Below, piece by piece: positions 59,940-64,000 of a stretch of DNA of 64,000 nt. Both the position numbers and the translations under genes were made by a program. The notes below the pieces were generated by a model. It was not told the origin of the DNA and did not search any database. It saw only the letters and a program-made list of their open reading frames with translations. How positions within the stretch are numbered: the stretch's first letter is position 1; each line of letters opens with the position of its first letter. The DNA is from Denitratimonas tolerans (GTDB lineage: Bacteria; Pseudomonadota; Gammaproteobacteria; Xanthomonadales; Xanthomonadaceae): NCBI RefSeq assembly GCF_037203605.1, contig NZ_JBBDHC010000001.1:1-64000 (forward strand), written 5' to 3'.

Positions 59940-60827
59940 TTACGCGGCCTCGCGCAGCGCGCGGATGCGCTCCTCCAGCGGCGGGTGCGACATCATCAGC
60001 TTGCGCAGCCCGTGCGCGATGCCGCCGGAAATGCCGAAGGCGCGGATCTGGTCGGGCAGCGTACTCTGGCCGCGGTTGCCCGCCAGCCGCTGCAGCGCGG
60101 CGATCATCTTCCCGCGCCCTGCGAGGCGCGCGCCGCCGGCATCGGCGCGAAACTCGCGCCAGCGGCTGAAGGCCATCGCGATCATCGAGGCAAACAGCCC
60201 GAACACCAGTTCCAGCACCGTCACGATGATGTAGTAGAAGAAGCTCGGCCCGCCGTCATTGTCGCGATTGCCCGAAAGCATGGCGTCGATGGTGCGGCCG
60301 ACCACGCGCGCGAGAAACAGCACGAAGGTGTTGAGCACGCCCTGGATCAGCGCCATGGTCACCATGTCGCCGTTGGCGACGTGGCTGACCTCGTGCGCCA
60401 GCACGGCCTCGGCCTCGTCCCTGTCCATCGCGCGCAGCAGGCCGGTCGAAACCGCCACCAGCGAACTGTTGCGGGTGGCACCGGTGGCGAACGCATTGAC
60501 ATCGGGCGCGTCGTAGATCGCCACTTCGGGCATGCGGATACCGGCAGCCTGCGCCTGCCGCTCCACGGTCTGGAACAGCCAGCGCTCCACCTCGTTGCGG
60601 GGCTGGGTGATGACCTGCGCGCCGGTGCTGCGCTTGGCCATGGTCTTGGACATCAGCAGGGAAATCATCGCCCCGCCGAAACCGAACACGGCCGCGAATA
60701 CCAGCAGGGTGCCGTTCTGGCCCGGTTGAATCCCGAACGCCTTTTCCAGCACGCTCATCACGATGCCCAGCAGGACCAGGACCGCAAGGTTGGTGGCGAG
60801 AAACAGCGCGATGCGTCGAATCATCAT
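59940..60827 (-). CDS. htpX: Membrane zinc metalloprotease HtpX
   Basis: The 295-residue inner-membrane protease degrades misfolded membrane proteins. Two N-terminal helices (6-26 and 38-58) precede the zinc motif HEVSHVANGD. Two further hydrophobic segments and the third ligand in FRADAGGARLAG follow. ATG 60827 is preferred over the next ATG because AAGGAAGG lies five bases upstream. In many bacteria htpX is controlled by envelope stress; no such site is evident in the 65-bp gap to gluQ. Confidence 0.95.
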   Translation of the reverse strand: MMIRRIALFLATNLAVLVLLGIVMSVLEKAFGIQPGQNGTLLVFAAVFGFGGAMISLLMSKTMAKRSTGAQVITQPRNEVERWLFQTVERQAQAAGIRMPEVAIYDAPDVNAFATGATRNSSLVAVSTGLLRAMDRDEAEAVLAHEVSHVANGDMVTMALIQGVLNTFVLFLARVVGRTIDAMLSGNRDNDGGPSFFYYIIVTVLELVFGLFASMIAMAFSRWREFRADAGGARLAGRGKMIAALQRLAGNRGQSTLPDQIRAFGISGGIAHGLRKLMMSHPPLEERIRALREAA

Positions 60828-60892
60828 GGGAACCTTCCTTGAAGAAAGATGCCGGAGCCTCCGGCGCGCAGTGGAGTGCGGATTGTGCAGAA

Positions 60893-61789
60893 ATGAAGCC
60901 ATCGTCCGCTGAATTCAAGCCGGGTCGATACCGCGGCCGTTTCGCGCCCTCGCCCACCGGGCCGCTGCATTTCGGTTCGCTGGTGGCGGCCCTCGGCAGC
61001 TTCCTGCGCGCCCGCGCGCAGGGCGGCCAGTGGCTGCTGCGGGTGGAGGACATCGACACCCCGCGCGTGGTGCCCGGTGCCACGGACCTGCAGCTCGACG
61101 CGCTGCGCCGCTTCGGGCTGGACTGGGACGAGGAGCCGATGTGGCAAAGCCGGCGGCTGGAGGCGTATCGCGCCGCGCTCGATCGGCTGCGCGCGGACGA
61201 GCGGGTGTTCGCCTGCCGCTGCAGCCGCAGCGCGCTGGCCGGCGCGCCGCACCGCGGCTGCCTGTCCACGCGCCGCGATGGCCCGGTGGCCTGGCGGCTG
61301 CGCGTGCCGGATCGCGTCATCACCTTCGTCGACGCCATCCGCGGGCCGCGCCGGCAAAACCTCGCGCAGGACGTGGGGGATGTGGTGCTCTGGCGCGGCG
61401 ATGGCCTGGTGGCCTACCAGCTTGCGGTGGTGGTGGACGACGCGGCCCAGGGCATCAGCGAGGTGGTGCGCGGTGCCGACCTGATCGACTCCACCGCGCG
61501 CCAGATCTTCCTGCAGGAATCGCTCGGCTTGCCGACGCCCGCCTACGCCCACCTGCCGCTGGCGCTGGATGCCGATGGCCACAAGCTCGGCAAGTCGCAG
61601 CAGGCGCTGGCGCTGGACGCTGCCCGTCCGATCCCGGCGCTGCGCGCCGCCTGGGCCTTCCTCGGGCAGCGCTCCGAGGCGCTGGATGACGCCCTGGACC
61701 TGCCGCGTCTGCTCGACGCCGCCATCGCCGCGTTCGACCTGACGCGCGTGCCGCGGAGTGATCGCCGCATCGCCACGACGCTGGCCTGA
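60893..61789 (+). CDS. gluQ: Glutamyl-Q tRNA(Asp) synthetase
   Basis: The 298-residue GluQ loads glutamate onto queuosine of tRNA-Asp. It is a truncated GluRS-like enzyme. RGRFAPSPTGPLHFGSLVAAL holds the HIGH-like motif, VEDIDTPR is conserved, KLGKS is the KMSKS-like loop, and no anticodon-binding domain follows. A zinc site is likely near CRCSRSALAG...HRGC. ATG 60893 is preferred; an in-frame TTG at 60839 would add 18 residues overlapping the htpX leader. Confidence 0.93.
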   Translation: MKPSSAEFKPGRYRGRFAPSPTGPLHFGSLVAALGSFLRARAQGGQWLLRVEDIDTPRVVPGATDLQLDALRRFGLDWDEEPMWQSRRLEAYRAALDRLRADERVFACRCSRSALAGAPHRGCLSTRRDGPVAWRLRVPDRVITFVDAIRGPRRQNLAQDVGDVVLWRGDGLVAYQLAVVVDDAAQGISEVVRGADLIDSTARQIFLQESLGLPTPAYAHLPLALDADGHKLGKSQQALALDAARPIPALRAAWAFLGQRSEALDDALDLPRLLDAAIAAFDLTRVPRSDRRIATTLA

Positions 61790-61885
61790 AGCCACCTGCG
61801 CGGCGAGCAGGCGGAAAACTGCGATGCGGCGCGCAGATTCAATCCGCGCTACTCTCCGACCACCTCTCGCCCACCCGCCGAGCCC

Positions 61886-63538
61886 ATGACTCAGGATCAA
61901 CGCACCGAACGCCATCGGAAAGCCGGAAAGCTGTTTCGCGACAGGGACTACGCCGGCGCGCTGAAGATCCTGGACGAACTTGTCGCCTCCCACCCCGACG
62001 CCGCGCCGCTGCACGTCCACCGCGGGCGCTGCCTCAATGCGCTGGGGCGTCCGGCCGAGGCGGCGATGGCGCTCGACGCCGCGCTGGCGCTCGCGCCCGA
62101 TCACGTTCCCACGCTGCTGGCGCGGGTGGAACTTGCCGAAGAGCATTACGAAGCGCTCGACATCCTGCCGCTGCTGCGGCGCGCGATCGCGCGCGAGCCG
62201 GAAAATGCCGCCGCGCACTTCTTCTTCGCACGCGCCGTGCTCGATGGCGCGGCCGATGCCGACGACGCCGGCGCGGTCGAGGAGGCGCTCGCCAGCCTGG
62301 ACCTCAGCATCGCGCTGGATCCGCAGCGCGCCGAAGCCTGGGCCCGCCGCGGCCAGTACCATCACCTGCGCGCACACGATGCCGCGGACGGCCAGGACGT
62401 GGTGCACGATGCCCTCGGCATCGGCTACGGCCGCAGCGCGCTGGAACAGGCCCTTTCCGACACCACCCGTGCGGCAAGCCTGACGGCCGACAACCAGTAT
62501 GACCGCCTCTGCGCGCGGATCGCCGCCCTGCTCGGCCGGCACGAACTGGCCACCCACCACATGGACCGCGTGCTCGAACGCATTGCGGCCGATGCGCCGG
62601 CGCGCGCCTTCGTCGAGGAGGAACGCGCACGCTACGCCAGGGGCAAGGAAGGCGAACGCGAAGAGCTGGCCGAAATCCTCGAGCGCGCGGGTGACACCGA
62701 AGACGTGGAACGCAGCCCCGTGGAAGACGCGAGCTACGCCCTGACCCACGCCACCGCGGAACTGGTGCGCCAGGGCGTCGACCTGCAGAACGCGCTGGAG
62801 GCGATGGCGGGAGACGAATCGCCGGAAGACCTGCAGGCAACCCAGATCGCTTTCAGTCTCTACAGCGTGGCGCACGAGGCCGATCCTGAGCTGGCCGAAG
62901 TCGAACCCACGGAATTCCCCGCGTTCCAGCGCAGGCACGCTGCGGCCTGCGAGCGGGCGCTGGCACCGCTCGGATACACGCTTCTGGCCTATGCCGAGGC
63001 GCGCGGCATCAGCGCGCAGCAGGGCCGGCGCACCCTGCTCGGCCTCTTCACCCACCCCGATTACGGCAGCGCCGCATCCTTCGCGCTCAAGCCCAAGTGG
63101 CCGGGGTTCATCGGCTTCCTCCTGCTGCTCCTGAGCGGTCAGTGGAAGACCGCGCGGATGCTCGAATGCGCCACCCGCTTCGACGACGACCTCCACATGC
63201 ACAGCCGCGCCGCCGGACCGGACCCGTTCGAGACCGACGGCATCCGCAACTTTTCCTTCGAGAAGCTGCCGCCGAAATCCGCGCCGCGCGAAGTGGCCGA
63301 GCGCCACATCGAGCGCGTGCTCGAACGCATCGGCGAAGGTCACGACGTGGTACCCGAGCGTTGCATTGAAGACATCGAAGCGGGCTGGCGCGCGACCAGC
63401 GCGCTGAAGCGCGAGTATCGCCAGAGCATCGGCTACGCCACCGACGGGGAGCTGCGCGCGCTCCTGGGCAGGCACTACGACGCGCTGGCCGGGCGGGTGC
63501 GCGACCGGCTGCGCCTGCTGGCCGGGTCCGGCGGCTGA
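61886..63538 (+). CDS. TPR-containing protein of unknown function
   Basis: The 550-residue protein begins with four to five TPR-like helical pairs (about 5-200: AGKLFRDRDYAGALKILDEL, GRPAEAAMALDAALALAPDH). A long acidic helical stretch follows. The C-terminal part has a short hydrophobic segment (FIGFLLLLLSGQW, about 411-423). The rest is highly charged, and RHIERVLERIGEGHDVVPERCIED has no family I know. No signal peptide is present. It stands alone between gluQ and the acetoacetyl-CoA synthetase gene. Confidence 0.75.
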   Translation: MTQDQRTERHRKAGKLFRDRDYAGALKILDELVASHPDAAPLHVHRGRCLNALGRPAEAAMALDAALALAPDHVPTLLARVELAEEHYEALDILPLLRRAIAREPENAAAHFFFARAVLDGAADADDAGAVEEALASLDLSIALDPQRAEAWARRGQYHHLRAHDAADGQDVVHDALGIGYGRSALEQALSDTTRAASLTADNQYDRLCARIAALLGRHELATHHMDRVLERIAADAPARAFVEEERARYARGKEGEREELAEILERAGDTEDVERSPVEDASYALTHATAELVRQGVDLQNALEAMAGDESPEDLQATQIAFSLYSVAHEADPELAEVEPTEFPAFQRRHAAACERALAPLGYTLLAYAEARGISAQQGRRTLLGLFTHPDYGSAASFALKPKWPGFIGFLLLLLSGQWKTARMLECATRFDDDLHMHSRAAGPDPFETDGIRNFSFEKLPPKSAPREVAERHIERVLERIGEGHDVVPERCIEDIEAGWRATSALKREYRQSIGYATDGELRALLGRHYDALAGRVRDRLRLLAGSGG

Positions 63539-63631
63539 TTCCGCCCGGGGCGCGGGCCTTGCCCCAAAGGACAACTGCCGCCGCCGGGACGCGGCACTAG
63601 AATGCGGGCAGGTCATTCATCGGTCCGCGTC

Positions 63632-64000
63632 ATGTCCCAACCTCTCTGGATTCCCGGCGTCGAACGCATCGAGCGCGCCAACCTCTCGCGCTTCATCGCC
63701 CTGGTCCAGGCCGAAACCGGTGACGACAGCGTCACCGACTACCCCGGCCTCTACCGGTTTTCCATCGCCCACCCCGAGGCGTTCTGGTGCCTGGTATGGG
63801 ACTTCTGCGGGATCGAGGCACAGGGCGAGCGCACACCGGTGCTGGTAGACGGCGACAAGATGCCCGGCGCGCGCTGGTTCCCGAACGTGCGGCTGAACTT
63901 CGCGCAGAACCTGCTTCGCTTCGACGACGACCGCGTGGCCCTGCTGTTCCGCGGCGAGAACGGTGCCACCGAGCGCATCACCTACGCCCAGCTGCGCCGC
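63632..64000 (+). CDS. Acetoacetyl-CoA synthetase, 5' part
   Basis: From ATG 63632 an open frame of 123 codons runs off the right edge. It begins MSQPLWIPGVERIERANLSRF and contains FWCLVWDFCGIEAQG and GARWFPNVRLNFAQNLL, the N-terminal blocks of acetoacetate-CoA ligases. This ANL-superfamily family activates acetoacetate, linking to ketone body or PHB turnover. The AMP-binding motifs lie beyond the window. No operon partner is visible. Confidence 0.85.
   Translation, partial: MSQPLWIPGVERIERANLSRFIALVQAETGDDSVTDYPGLYRFSIAHPEAFWCLVWDFCGIEAQGERTPVLVDGDKMPGARWFPNVRLNFAQNLLRFDDDRVALLFRGENGATERITYAQLRR

Overview
The window looks like a chromosomal stretch of a high-GC gammaproteobacterium of the order Lysobacterales (Xanthomonadales). 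Three things support this. The type II secretion cluster has the E-F-G-H-I-J-K-L-M-N-D order of the Xanthomonas xps locus. The gene pairs pcnB-folK-panB-panC and xerD-dsbC are typical of gammaproteobacteria. Gene gaps are full of palindromic repeats built on GTAGGTCGG. Most genes are housekeeping; the unusual content sits in the gaps, in a few secreted-protein operons and in two altered housekeeping genes.

Layout. 1-12.4 kb: a PLD-nuclease/helicase protein, a YjdM-type zinc-ribbon protein, sulfate activation (cysD-cysNC) divergent from a YeiH-type exporter, a lipoprotein, a prolyl oligopeptidase, a methyltransferase and a GntR/UTRA regulator. 12.4-16 kb: a three-gene operon encoding a secreted dockerin protein, a small cohesin-like protein and a cohesin-like protein with a C-terminal sorting/TM tail, bracketed by repeats. 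16-22.3 kb: pgi, a possible small RNA with a strong terminator, panC, an in-frame folK-panB fusion, pcnB, then tRNA-Glu(CTC) and fdxA. 22.4-28 kb: an ABC-type polysaccharide export operon (wzm, wzt, two GT2 enzymes, one unknown protein). 28-35.2 kb: repeat arrays, a secreted protein with an overlapping parvulin-type isomerase, a REP-associated tyrosine transposase (RAYT) carrying a nonsense codon, a secreted protein with its own promoter and terminator, and a lipoprotein. 35.2-46.9 kb: the xps-type T2SS operon, headed by a membrane protein resembling exosortase-associated proteins. 46.9-64 kb: purL with repeat-derived in-frame insertions, dsbC, xerD, an RDD protein, lpxH, a cyclophilin, slt, an NDUFA9-like protein, cca, a Sel1-like protein, htpX, gluQ, a TPR protein and the start of an acetoacetyl-CoA synthetase gene.

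How parts may work together (inference). The T2SS, exosortase-type tail, cohesin/dockerin proteins and periplasmic folding factors (DsbC, cyclophilin, parvulin) suggest investment in exported, disulfide-bonded surface proteins. About 46 copies of two related palindromes (types A and B) form mostly alternating A/B pairs in seven clusters. The largest cluster contains a 384-bp tandem duplication and abuts the RAYT remnant, the expected mobiliser of such elements. Two further repeat families (a GGATTCGGG type and a GGCGGAACCCGC type) also occur. Repeats have entered coding sequence: two in-frame insertions in purL, and stop codons of pgi and the parvulin gene lie inside repeats.
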